Both the position numbers and the translations under genes were made by a program. The notes beneath the pieces were generated by a model. It searched no databases and was not told the DNA's origin. It saw only the letters and a program-made list of their open reading frames with translations. 64,000 nt of DNA from Neelides folsomi. Its lineage: Eukaryota; Arthropoda; Collembola; Neelipleona; Neelidae. Shown one piece after another: positions 1 to 13,500 of the stretch (its first letter is position 1; every line of letters starts with the position of its first letter). Location: contig JAQGBZ010000315.1 of the NCBI GenBank assembly GCA_034687125.1, positions 1-64,000 on the forward strand, written 5' to 3'.

Positions 1-3000
1 CGCCACTTTACTGCAATTACTGTCATATTTTTGAATGTTTCAATATCTGTTAAGTTTAACATACAACAATGAGCATAGCTACCTATGTTAAGTAATAGGG
101 GCGTTTATTCGAACAAGGCGTCTATTTAAACTTAGGCCCTTTTGGGGGGGGCGTTTATTTGAACAGAGGCGTCTATTCGAACAAGGCGTCTATTCGAACT
201 TTTACGGTATGTATTTTAGTGTATGTAAAAGAATCTACCATATACACTGTATATGCTCATGTATCTGTGATTCATATAATGATATTTCGTAAATTCATTA
301 CAATTTCCATTGAAAACCAACATTATGCTAATGAAAGTACCAGTAGAATTACTTTTGCTTATTTTACTGTTTTGTTCGCTCAAAGAGTTCAAGGAAAAAC
401 CCTGAGATTTTAACGGAGAAAATTTCAGGAAAGAAAATTCAAAGAGAGAGAGAAAAATTGTTTTCTGACATGAATTACACCTTTAATTTTCATCATTAAA
501 GTGGAAGAGAGAGAAATTTAATTAAAGAAACGCGCAAGGGCCATTAAAATGAACGTAATTAAGTTTTAGAAATCAATTTACTGTTTCTTTACTTTAAACT
601 TTAACTGTGGGCTTCTCTCCTCGATGTTTCAAATTGAAAGTGACAATTAACAGATATTGTCTGCATTTCCCTTGTTGAAGAATTAACATTACTTTGTAGA
701 TGTGTCTGGTTCTTTGATATGTTTGACCACGTTTAGAACTTTGTACAATGTTGAGTTTCGTGTTACTTGGATTTTAAATGGCGTTTTTGATTTCCAAGAT
801 TCCACTGGGGAATTCATATTGAATAATGAACATTTGGAGTCGTAATGAAGGGAAGGATTAATGACTCGTTTTACTATACAAAATCATGAGGAATAATGTT
901 TAGACCCAGTTCAATTTTCATATCATTTCTCACCGCCCTCGACCGCCGTCGTAAATAAATCTCCAATGTTTGGCCCATCAATTACCAAACTCGTTTATGA
1001 GGCGAGCTGTAAAATATTTTATACATTTATAAAGTGGGGATGTTCATGAGACCAAAATGAGGGCAAATATTGTGATGTTAAAATTCCCACTTACAATTAA
1101 TTTCTCATATTGTCTAATAATTCTTGTCGTTTATATGTTATTATATTGAACTTTGGTCGTAATTCAAACCTCGCAAATATTGTCATAATAAACTTCGGTT
1201 CTAAATTAAAAATCCTAATTTAAATCCACAAATGAAATATCTGCTAGCATTTATTACACATAACATGATATATAATATAATACTATATGTAAAAGACATA
1301 AAATACAGGATATAAAGGTAAACTTGCTTATTAAGAATAAGTCGTAGAAAGAATAAAAGTAAAGGATTTAAAATAGCTGATGAGGATTTGTGGAAATTCA
1401 TCAAAGTTTGATTGACGAGACAAATGGAATATTTTATAAAAATTGCACCAAAGCTTCCAATCTCTTCTTTTCCCAATTCCCATCGTCTTTCACTTAAAGT
1501 TAATGGAGGAAAGTTTCCTTTGGTTTCTCCGCTCTAATTACTCCTTTTATACCGTACAACTACATATTTTATTATCAAGGGCCACTAACAGATAAGTATA
1601 ACGATTTACTAATATCTTGGCTAATATCTGTAGCTAGCCGTACTAATACATACTACTACAATATGTATACTAGGTACATATAGATACCTAGTATATAATA
1701 TTATGTAATAAGATCATTATAAGTCTATAATAAGATGTATTATTTCTTCCCAAAAGAGACTAAAAGTTATCTCTAACTTTCTTTGAAGATAACAAAGTCT
1801 TTGTTACTCCTTTGAATTGATTTCATACCTTTATGTTTTTATTATACTTTAAATAATGATCCTACTTCCCATTGATAATCAACTTTTCAACATAAAAAGG
1901 CTTTGAATTGCACTGTAATATAAAATCCACACTTATGATCAAAACTTTTTGGTTTATTTGGGAAACTTGCAACTTATGGTGAAAGCATAATAAAATAGAT
2001 TTATTACATCTTAAAGCTAAATACCACAAAGAATCAAAATTCAAAAAGTTTCAATTCATACGGATAATTTCCATTTTCAAAATTTCTACAAGTTGTAATA
2101 TACTTAATATATGACAAAAAGTTTTCCTGCATTTATCTCAAATATGTGTAGGAATATATCAGAATCTTGAAAAGAATTTAATTACTCGAGAGAGGAAAAA
2201 TCAAGAAATTGAAAGCGATTTTTCTCTTTGTAATGAATATGGAGAAGAGCGGAATTACATTTCCGCTTCAATTAATCAAAATGAAAGTTAAAATCCCGCA
2301 ATCATGATCAGCCACTGATTTCCACAAAGAGTATATAACTTTTACTTTATAAACTGAATATACCCAACTGTTACATTCCTATTATTCGACTCATAGAAGA
2401 AAGAGTTTTCTTTGCATTGGTAAAACATTTCCTATTCAATCTCCATGTTTAATCTTTGAGTTAAATGTTTGAAACTTTGAATTCTTTCCTCTTACGCATT
2501 AAGCATATTAAGAGACATTTCCCCCAACTCAAATAAAAGTTTGAAGAAATGCGGCGGAACTTAATCATGAAATTAATCGTTCCATCTCCACTTTAACAAC
2601 TTTTCAATTACAGATCCGAAACTTTCAGTTTCTTGAAACGAATCGAATTGAATAAAATTAATAACTTTTGGAGTTATATAACTACACATATGGCTTTTAT
2701 TAATTACAAAGTTAAACTCTAAAACTGAAAATTCACATCAAAAATTATAAGTTTTCAAAATTTGTAAGTTTTCCCCATTTTGAGTATATTTAGCAATCTT
2801 ATATTTTAGTCAAATTGTAATAATAAGGATCTTAGCAAATGGAGTATTTGCCAAAGTAGCTAAAAGACTAAAAGCACATTTAGGATCATAAAAGATGTTT
2901 TTGTATTAAATATAGATTTATTAAATCTGGCACGGCTTCAACTATTTTATTTTATTAAGCATAAGTAAATAGATCTTATCCAAAATGTGCATTTCCAAAT

Positions 3001-4675
3001 GATCATTAAAGTCATTAATACAGTAAAAGGGTTAAAATAGTTAAATTCAAATGCAACTCCTCACCAAGGCGGAAAAGGTTCAAAAGTTTTTTTAAGGCTT
3101 CAAAGATATTTTCAAGACGTTCAAAAATTCCCCAAGTCATTCAGTGCAGAAAAGATTTATTTTCCAAGAGGTCGAGTGATTTACATTCCGTTCATTGTGC
3201 TTTTCGCTCGTTCTAACTCGAGGAGGAAAACTCGGCGGAGGACTTAAAACAAACACGTCATAAAGTTGAAAGCAATAACATTAATTACTCTCTCCGTACT
3301 TACTCCTACTTACACACCAATTAATCTCTTTTAAAGGGACTTCAAGAGCCCATACAATAAACTTTTCACCCAGCCCATTAACCCATTAACAATATATGTA
3401 ATGTTGGATGATTTGAAGGAATATTGAAGATTTACTATATTACATAATACATAATGATTATTTTCTTTCCTTCCTTTATCTTCCCCTTTCTCATTCTTCT
3501 TTTTTAGCGCGCAATTGAGACTGGGACGAATAAGTTTTAAGACCCATCTGCTCTTCCTTGGGCTTTTTCACTCTTTTCGGGTCTGTGTGTGTGCTCAGTG
3601 GCCTTTGGCAATGATGTACAAATTGGATTAGCCAGAGTGCGTTAAAAATAAAGGCAATCGCCACTTCAATGCCATTAATTTAGCTTATTTAACAGATAAT
3701 TCCCTCCCTACAACTTTATTAAGAAATTCACTACAGCTTATAATATAGCTTACTACATAGCTTACAAGTTAATAGCATATAATTATAAATCTTAATTCTT
3801 ATTTAATAACGTTAGTTAAATAATGTTCAAGAATTAACCCAATGAGACGGAAATAAAGGAGATATACAGAATTCCAAAGAATAGATTTACAAATGAGTAG
3901 TATTGCTGCGTAATTTAAGGTACTACTGTGAAATATTTAAGGCTAAACATAATCGATATAATTCAAGATTCTCTTTGAGCCCTGCCTTCAAGCAATTTAA
4001 TCATTTTCACCAACAATGGCGGAGTTCTACAAAAAATACAAATTTTATTATTCCTACAGATAAAACTAAATACTAAAATTAAACCATTACCTTAAAACAT
4101 CAAAATTCCAAAATCTCCAGTTCTCTAAGCAACTTCTTGAGAAAGTCTCGAGAAGTTATGTATACTAACGACTGTGAGTGTGTATTATTAAATCTGGTTC
4201 TTAAATTGAGCGTGAAACTCATTTTGGGCACAAAATAAAAAAATCTCATTTTGAATACTTGTTCTTTTGGTGTCTATAAAATTATATACTTGGATAAGTT
4301 AGATTTCCCTTTCAAGCTTCTGTTCATATAAAGGCTATATTTAATATATATATAGAATATAAAATACACTTATTGTTAATACTATAGTATGTTTAATACA
4401 ATAATACATGTCAGCATATCAAACGTAAATGCTAAAGTATTTCGTGTTAATGCAAAGAAATTTCACGTCTGTCAGAAAGTCTGAAAAAGAAGTCTCGGTG
4501 TAAAAAAAGTAAAAAAGGGGCGAAGATGAGTTGTTGAGAGTAATAAAATACGAAAGTATCATTTATGCAAACAAAGGTTCGCCTAAAAATAAATTTCCAT
4601 TACAGGAGTTGGGGCATAAATTCCTTCACCGGTTGGAATTAGTCTACGGCCGACTTTGAAAAAACCGAGATCATA
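1..4675. other. Gene-free flank upstream of the CCHamide receptor
   Basis: Long AT-rich stretch with stop codons in all frames. The open frames seen (for example 1201-1476 and 1862-2044 on the minus strand) are short, biased to AT-rich codons, and match no family I know. A small palindrome built on ATACTAGGTA / TACCTAGTAT lies near 1666-1695. Non-coding 5' exons of the receptor could lie here but cannot be recognised. Apart from the repeat at 95-205 I see nothing supportable. Confidence 0.6.
95..205 (+). repeat. Degenerate tandem repeat of GGCGTYTATTYGAAC units
   Basis: About five copies of a 14-16 base unit (GGGCGTTTATTCGAAC, GGCGTCTATTTAAAC, GCGTTTATTTGAAC, GGCGTCTATTCGAAC twice) lie in one direct array, broken by a short GGCCCTTTTGGGGGG spacer. 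The array starts TAGGGGCG and ends near TTTACGGTA. This is much more GC-rich than its surroundings and looks like the end or internal array of a DNA transposon. No matching opposite end was recognised in the window, so the family is not assigned. Confidence 0.6.
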
Positions 4676-7600
4676 ATGAGTGAAGATCTTTTGAAGTTTG
4701 AGAATTTCCTTTCCTCCCTCATCACTCCGATGCCGCTGGTCGGGGAAGAGGAAGATTTCGTGTACGGGACATTGCAGAACATTTCCTTCGACTCCTCAAC
4801 TCAGATTTCCGTCGGGGGGAGAAATGAATCTGGAGAGGATGACTATGTTCCTTATGGTGAAAGACCGGAAACTTACATCGTCCCCGTTCTGTTTGCCATC
4901 ATCTTCGTCATCGGAGTGCTGGGGAATGGAACACTGGTGGTCATTTTTCTCAAGCATAGGACAATGAGAAATGTTCCAAACATGTAAGTCAACATTTTTT
5001 TCATTTTATAGGTATAATCATTTATCATACATAAATATAGTAGATCTGTAGGTATACTTATTGATACTCGTATTTGTATTAAAAAGTCAAAATGTATTTT
5101 TTAGCAACAAAAAAATTTTGGTTAGATTTGTAATTCAAAGTGTAAATATTTAAATATCAAATATTGCATTAAAAATGTCTTTGCAACATATGTATTTATT
5201 TCCTCCTTTTCCTCCCATTTAAATTTCCAAATAGCGTGGCGGAGGTCGGAAGTTGTGAATGAGATTTATCTCCACTGATTTATTTACAAGTTATTTACAA
5301 AGAGCTTATCCAACAACTCTTTTAAACTCACATAGATAAGAATCAGACCCTTTAGAATGAAATATAAAACCTTTAAACTCTCCATATATTCATCTTAAGC
5401 ACTTAATAGGTATATGAAATGGATGTACTAATAGATACCTCAAATATTGGTTTGGTACATACATAGATACCTCCATAGTTAAGGATGTTGCACAGATGAA
5501 ATATCTTTTATATTCGTACTTTAAAATGATCTTTGAGTACCATATGGTTTTTTTAAACTTTTTTAAATAGGTATATTTGCTCCCTCGCTGTTGGTGATCT
5601 TCTCGTCATCTTCTTCTGCGTCCCATTCACTTCAACGGTAATTCCCATTTAAATGAACTTAAATCCCATCATAATATAAACCTAATGGGCTATGGCAATG
5701 AATTCAAAAAGAGTGTTTGGCCAAGTGACACGAAATAATCTTATTCGCCCAATTAACATGAAATATCTGTCCAATGAACCCTTTTGACCTAACGAGATAA
5801 ATTTTAAAAATAAAATACATTAATTCTGAAATCATATTTTATTTCTGATTTCAGGTTTACACAGTAGAGTCTTGGCCTTATGGTAAAAACACTTAAGATT
5901 TCTATTTCCACTTTGATGATGCCCAATGATGAATAATTAAATTGGTTTTTAATAAATAAATGTTTTGTATCTCAAGTTTTGATTTCGTAATGGGCGGAGT
6001 TAATGGTTTTCTAGGGACTTTAATTAGCTGTATTATTTAAGGGCTACTGGTCTGTAAATTCTCCGAGTTCATGAAGGACATTTCTGTGGGGGTTTCGGTG
6101 TTCACCCTCACTGCACTCTCAGCGGATCGGTATTTTGCCATCGTGGATCCCATTAGGAAGAGGAAGATTACAGGGGGAAGAGCAAATAGAATTACCTTCC
6201 TAACCATTGCAGGTCTACATTTTTCACTCTTTCAAAAGCTTTTAAAACTCCTTTTACTTCCCTCATTCATTCCCCTTTATTCATTACCTTTATTCATTCA
6301 CAAACCGCTCATCTCATCAGAATGGGGGATGTGGTGAAAGAAAGGAACTTGTGCGAGAAACATCCAAACAAAATATCACTTACTTTGATTAAAATTTGAA
6401 CAACTCAATTATTCAAACAAAAGTTGCCTTTGTTTTAAATAGACAGAATGATAATTAAAATCAACTAATGCTTCGATAATCCAAATTCAAACGCTTTTGA
6501 TCTTTTCAATTTTCCTTTAATCAGTTAATTAATATAAAATCAAAATTGTATCAGGAAAATTTAGGATTTTATAAAGAGTTTCAAATTTTCATAAATTGGG
6601 GTTTTTTTAATTTTTAAAATTCCAATTCTAATTTTTATTTTATTTAAAGTTTAGAAAGCATTTAGATATTTTTGGAAAGTTTGATGACGTTTAAGATGTT
6701 TATTTTGCAAATTTGATAGCCATTTTTGCACTTTTGGTGAGAGTGACTTTATAGTGATGTAACACAATATTTGCAAGTTAAAGGGAATTTGAGATAATAA
6801 AGAATAGTGTTTTGGAACTTTACTCGTGTTGAATGTTTAAGCGTATTTTGATACACCGGGGGTTTTCAATTTCTCTCTTGTCCTTGTTTTTCCTTGGAGG
6901 CAGATGGGCATAATTTCCCTTTGTGTCCGGATGAGCGGGTTGGAATTGGGGAGTTCACCGGGCCATGGTTTAAATTGAATGTTTTGAAGGTATCTGGGTG
7001 CTGTCGGTGGTCCTAGCCCTTCCTTCGGTCCTCTTCTCCTACGTGAGGAAGTTTGTCATGGAGGATACGAGCGAGGAGACGGAGGGACGGACATTCGAAG
7101 TCTGCTACCCTTATCCTCCAAATTTGGGTCCCAATTACCCAAAGGTCGTCTATTCTTCTTTCCTTTACACCTGCGGCCGTCCAAGACATTTCACCCTTAA
7201 CACTTCTTTATTGCTTCCCACTTTCTTTCCACTTTCTTTTACTAACAATTCGAATACAATTGCAAAATCTAACTGCAAAAACGCTACTAACAAAATTAAA
7301 CCGTATATTTACCTATCAACTAATATTTTTTATTTATTTATTTTATTTATCAAATTACCGATACGTATCTTTTTTACCATTTACAGATTTTATTTAATTA
7401 GCTTTGGTTAATTAATTATTATTAAAAATAACATGAAACTATTTAGTTAATTAATGTATGTAATTGTAAAATTATTTAGGAGTAAAAATACAAAAAATAA
7501 GTAACAGTAATTAAAATATCAGTTGTAATTATTAATCATTTGTTATTATTGTTATTAACTATAAAAGTGATATTTTGAATTTAAAAAATAATCTATAAAA

Positions 7601-10566
7601 GCTTATAACATGAATGTGCTTGTAAGAGCATGAAAAACATGGAAGATATTGGGTCTTGTGAAAAACTAACAAAGGAAGATTTTTTTAATATAAAGCGAAT
7701 TTAAAATTAATTGGATATTTAAATTCTCTCCGTTTTCCCAATAGATGATGGTCCTTTTAAGATTCCTTGTGTATTATGCCGTGCCGTTGTTCTTCATAGC
7801 TACTTTTTACATCATCATGGCCCGCCATTTGGTTCTCTCCACTATGAACATGCCGGGAGAGCAGGGAGGACAAGCCAAGCAGATCCAAGCACGCAAAAAG
7901 GTATGTTGTTTTCTATGTGCGCTCCTTTCAACTATTTTACCAGAAGATCAAGAGAAACTCTCACAAATACACACAGACTAGACACATGCACATTTACCAA
8001 ACAGTGCTGTTGTGAAGGAATGTTTATTTTCTCAAAGACCTCCATGAGACTCAATGAGGAATAATATGAGGTTCATTAAACAAATAGAAATTGAGAAACA
8101 TTAATTCATTTTCTCTTTATACACTTTCTATATTTATTGGTTTTCATCTATACTTATTTTCATATATTCTATATATTTTCTCCATTTTAGCATTTTTAAT
8201 GTAGGCAAGAATATTTGTATAAAGATTGTAAAAGGAATTTACTAAAAAATTGAAAATTTATAAGAATTTTTTCATGCAGATAAAAAAAGAAATGGTTTTT
8301 TATCAATTTGATTTTAATAGGAAAAGCCGATTAGGATTTCATGAAATTTTTTTGAGTGAAATATAAATTATAGGGGAAGTGGTGAGTTTGTATAATTTTT
8401 TTCAATCTTGTTTGAAGGTTGCCAAAATGGTTCTGAGCTTCGTCGTCATCTTCGCTCTCTGCTTCTTCCCGAGTCAGATCTTCGCCCTCTGGTTCTACTT
8501 TGATCCGAATTCTGAGAAGAACTTCAACGAGGTTTGGAACGTTGTGCGAATTTTGGGATTCTGCCTCGGGTTCACCAACAGTTGCATCAATCCAATTACT
8601 CTCTACTGTGTCAGCGGAACTTTCAGGAAGGTGAGATACAATTTAAAATAATAATTCAATGTAATATAAATATGTAAATATTACTTTATATATGTCACAA
8701 ATGCCAGAATTTATGATCCATATATACTTTTATCCTGATATAACTTTAAAATACTGATAAATAATTACACTAGTACTTTACATGTATGGAGAAATACTCG
8801 CCTTACTACCAATTCAATATCTGGTAAAGTATACCAGATATTGAAAATTGAAAATACTGATATTTACTTTATCCAAGCATTAATATTATACTATATTTTC
8901 ATATTTAATATAGTCTTCTATGTCAAATTGCATTAAAAGCAGTATTAGAGAATTTCTAATTCATTTGAGGACTTGAAACTTGAATGTCAAGAGGAAATTA
9001 CATTTGCCTCAACTCCATTAATAATTAGGAATTTATCATTTCAAATCCTCGAGGGTAATGAGATTTTGATGCTTATGATGCTATACATTTACCACCAGTG
9101 AAAATCTAGAGTATATTGATTGAACAATCAAATTATGGTTTTTTAGTATTACATCTATACTATAGGTAAAGATATTTCATAATTAAAACAAGTACAGACA
9201 TTCACTATTAAACTATAATATGCTTCTTATAATGTTACAACTGAAGCTATTATCATTGATATAATACACATACATTATAATACATTGTATTGTTGTTGGT
9301 AGCTTATTACTTTATTAGCTTATTATATTTAATATTTTATCATACCTTGAAAGTCATCTAAAAGTGAACATAAGCTGATGTGTAAAGTGAGCAGAAGAAG
9401 TTCTAGTAAGTGCCAGGCGTCGATTCAATCCCACAACGAGCAGATTCCTTTGAACTTGTAAAGCAAGAAATATTGTTTGGAAAAGGACCAAGTATAGATT
9501 TAAGAAATAAAGAGGGATATAATTCCCAACTCATTACAAGAAACAAGACTGGAAATGTTGAATCAATTCATTTTAATTAAAATTTAGTGAGGTCATGTGC
9601 GTGGTGAAGGCCCAATAACTTCATCATGAAGGTGACGGGGACTTTCTTTGTTTTCCAACACTTCGATTGAAAGAAGGAGACGTTTGATGAAAATTCTTTG
9701 GGGTGGCCGGAGGGGATCAATTCCCATAGTCTTTTTCAAGTGCTAACTTACACTTAATAGCTTACCGTTCAATTTACTCCCTGATTTATGTCTCGACCCT
9801 TTTTTGACACGAAATCCCTTCATATATTATTAAGACTTTTGCTCCCTTCTTTGGCATGTTCACACGAGAAAATTCACATCGGAGAAAAACTCTTTTCCAA
9901 CTAATAAAATTCCCAATATCTAAATGTTTCTTATTCTTTATAGCTTTGAATTCAGAGTTTTTGACTATAAATTCTCATATAGAATTATTCCTATACGGTA
10001 ACATGCTATACCTAAATTCAATTCTAGAGTTTAAATACAAGGTTAGTTTAAATTTATATTCTTTATAAGGATTAATTTTAGGATTTATTCTCCTCAATAA
10101 TTTCTAATATAAAAGCGCCAAGGGTTTAAAAGGGTCGTGTTCTTTAAAATCATAATTGTCTGGATTGAATTTCAAGTGCGATAAATAAACTTTGGCTAAA
10201 TTGAAAATAACCATTATGATAAAAAAATGGTATTTGTTTCAGCACTTCAACGCTAAGCTGTTTTGCTGTTGCCCTTGCGTGGGACGGGTCCGTCGTCGAG
10301 GTATGAACGGGGGCGTGAGTGAGGGCGGGAATGGCGGGCTAATTTGTGGCTGTGCCACGCTTAGCAACGCCGGCCACGTCTACGGCGAACAAATCCCCAT
10401 GAGAGATTTGTGCAGGAATGCCGGGCATAGTGGAAACCAGCGGAGGAAATACACATGGGAGTCCCAATCCACGAATGCAACCTCCCAACACAACATCCAC
10501 TTGGCTCTGACGAACCTTCCCGCAACACAACCAACAACCCGCCAAGAGCCAAACAATTTCGCATAG
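4676..10566 (+). CDS. CCHa1-R: CCHamide-1 receptor, class A neuropeptide GPCR, 8 exons, 473 aa
   Basis: Rhodopsin-family receptor of the bombesin-receptor-like arthropod CCHamide group, expected in the plasma membrane of neurons or endocrine cells and signalling through a G protein. Exons: 4676-4983, 5571-5637, 5855-5882, 6042-6212, 6990-7144, 7745-7900, 8418-8630, 10243-10566. All phases agree and the sum is 474 codons. Visible hallmarks: N-terminal sequon (QNISF), TM1 with [19 protein letters not shown]2 with [13 protein letters not shown]1 with ESWPYG, TM3 cysteine (CKF) and [10 protein letters not shown] (DRY), ECL2 cysteine (EVCYP), TM6 with CFFPSQ, TM7 with NPITLY (NPxxY), and a CCCPC cluster suited to palmitoylation after helix 8. 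Exon 3 is only 28 bases. The donor after exon 5 (GTCGTC) is weak, so that junction is less sure. The intron before exon 8 is 1.6 kb. The first ATG follows an in-frame upstream stop-rich region. Confidence 0.93.
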
Positions 10567-13500
10567 ACAACACAAAACCCTCAGTTGTTTCGATCATCTC
10601 AATTACCTCATTTGTATTTTAAAGTTTTTCCCTTTTGTTTTCAACCCTTGAGATTTTTTTACTTTAACTGGGCCCTATTCAAGTCACATTCATCATTAAC
10701 ATTACTTACTATTTAAAATAAAGGAGGAGGCATACAGAATAACTCAACAATGAGATACCTATTATATACAAAGTACAAATATCATATTCATCAAAATTAC
10801 ATAGCTAATCACTGCAGCTTTAATCACACTAATTTAATAATTGGACTCATCATATAATTGGCATTATAGTTTTTAGGTTGTTAGTAAAATTGGGAAAATA
10901 AATTTTAAGGGAAGTAGAATTATAGATTAAATATTTAGGAAAGTAGCTATTAAATATCTACAATATAACATCTTAAAAATTGAAATTTTATGTAATAACG
11001 GATATATCCTAAATACTATATTATACTAAAGGTTAATTTCAGAACATTGAATAATTGTAATAATACCGTTTTTGCAACTTGGAATATATTTTAATGAGAA
11101 ATTACAAATAGTTTGAGAACTTTAAGACCCTCAATATTTAAAAATTATATTTTAGAATTGGAAGGGTAATTAAAGCTTGAAATTTCTGAATAGGAAATAA
11201 ATACAATCAGGGCTATAAAGTTTAGATGTCGAATAGGTCTTCATTCCTTCTATTGGACGAGAACAGCCCCACAAAAACAACAACAAAGTTTAGATGAATG
11301 ATGAATTATTATAATAATATCTAAAAAATACACATCAATTTGCTTTATCTTTAATTGCTAGTTGAATATTCCAAACACCTATCATATTTTCATTAAATAT
11401 TTATAACCTATACATCAAAGTCATTAAATTAATATTAATATTAAAATTAAAAATATTTTTATTTATTAAACATATAATACGATTATGTGTTATTAGATAA
11501 TATTTAAAGTTAGTTGATATTTATTAAAATTTAAGATATGATATAGTAATCATTGTTAAATATATTAGCATTTATTTAATAAAGAAAACACAAACGCAAG
11601 TGTGCTAAGTACCTTATCATTATTATTATAGAAAATAAGACTTATAATTGAAGAAATAATCTTAATATTAAATGTTATAATTTCAAATTCCACTTCATTC
11701 AAGATCAATTTGATAAAATGAATATCTTAAAATCGAAAATAAAATATACAATATTTCATATAAGATTCAATTAGTAAAATAGAAAAATAATTATAAGTTT
11801 AGTTGTCTTAAAATAAGATAAAGATTGTATTTAATATATTATGTATTGTTATACGTATGTTATAAAGAAAACTCTTGAGTCAATTTCCCAAGTTCAATTC
11901 TAGTCAATATGCTTTTTAATAGTCAAATAGGGAAATATCTCAATTTAGAATATAGTATTATGTATAATATAAATAGCGGAAATAGTAGTTTAATTAGAGC
12001 AAAAATTTTAAAATTATAACATAACATTAAATAATAAATTAACTTTAACAATAATACTAATACTTAATACCTTATTTAGATGAGAATAAATTAAATTAAT
12101 CAACTCCTAGTGTTGTCAAACTGGACGTGTAATTCATAAATAAATAAGATTGAACAGATCTCAAATCACAATAAATGTTTTATTTTATTCTTTTCAAGCA
12201 CCTTAAAAGTATAAATTTTTATTTTCGCACATTCCCAGTCCAACTCTGTACTTACAGAATAATTTTCTAATACACAAAATTATGTTCTCAATTCTACTTT
12301 CTAAACAAAAACGACAAACTTTTAGTCAGTTGCAGTTTACACAAAAGTTTTTTGAATGCCTGCATGAATGATGTACTTTAGTTATATTGCACTATGTTTA
12401 ATTTATCAATTTACCAATATCAAGATAAGATTTACAAAATAGTGAAAACGCGAAAAGTGAAAACAATGAGATATTTTATCAAGAATCAGGATAATTATAG
12501 TAGTGAAAATAATAAGATATTGCAAATTAGTAAAAAATGCAAAAAATTGTTATCGAATTGTAATCGAATCATAAGAAGCTTGCGCTTTCAATTAAATAAT
12601 AATTCTTAAAAGTGACCTGGAAGTTCATGGAACTTTTAAACCAGCACCAACAATAACAATATTTAACAATAAGGCCGAACAAAATGAAATAGAATTTCTG
12701 CTACAAAAAAGATTAATTTACAAAATATCATATCCGGGTATTTCCCGCTCCATTGTTTGGCTTACAATAGAGTTGGCATGCACAGAGGAAGTAAATTACA
12801 AAATGTTATACAATTTCTCCAACTCGCCCGTATTTTATAAAAATTGTTAAAAATCATATTTTCAAGATTTGAATGCAAAAATCTCTTCATGAAATCCACC
12901 CCAAAGAACTGGGAAATTCTTGCGTAAAATTTTGCCAGATCAAATCTCCTATATTGAATAATTTCCTAATTCCATTTCTAACAATCCTTTATCCAAATAC
13001 ATCTAAAAGAAAGGTGAATTTTGAATTTACTACACAATAAAAGAAACGATCTACCTTCTTCTCTCTGTGAGCTGAGCGAGTCTCATGAGTGTTTGGCTGT
13101 TTCTTTTTTCCTTCTTCCCTTCCAATCTTTACTTTCCTTTTTGTGAATGAATCTCCCTCATTTTAAATTATTTTAACAGCCGAATTTCTCGACAAATATG
13201 TGCGTTTCAACATATTGGGCAAAGGGTCTTTCCAATAATCATTGAATTTTAAATTTGGATAGAATCCTGGCCCGTAATCCAATTAAAAGTAAATATTTAA
13301 TTAATTTCCATTCTGCATAATAGCTGCATGGAAATGATAACAATGGCAATTCTGATTTAACTATAAATCTAATTATCTTAAACTAACCATATTAAACTAA
13401 ATTTAATTTAATTTAATCAAACTAAACTGAATTACACTAAATTAAATTAACGAAGCATAAATTACATTTATAAAAGCATCTTCGCTTGTCTTTAATATTT

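Noticed and set aside
10339-10597. Two antisense frames over the last CCHamide receptor exon
   Set aside because: They are mirror readings of a real coding exon with higher GC, not genes.
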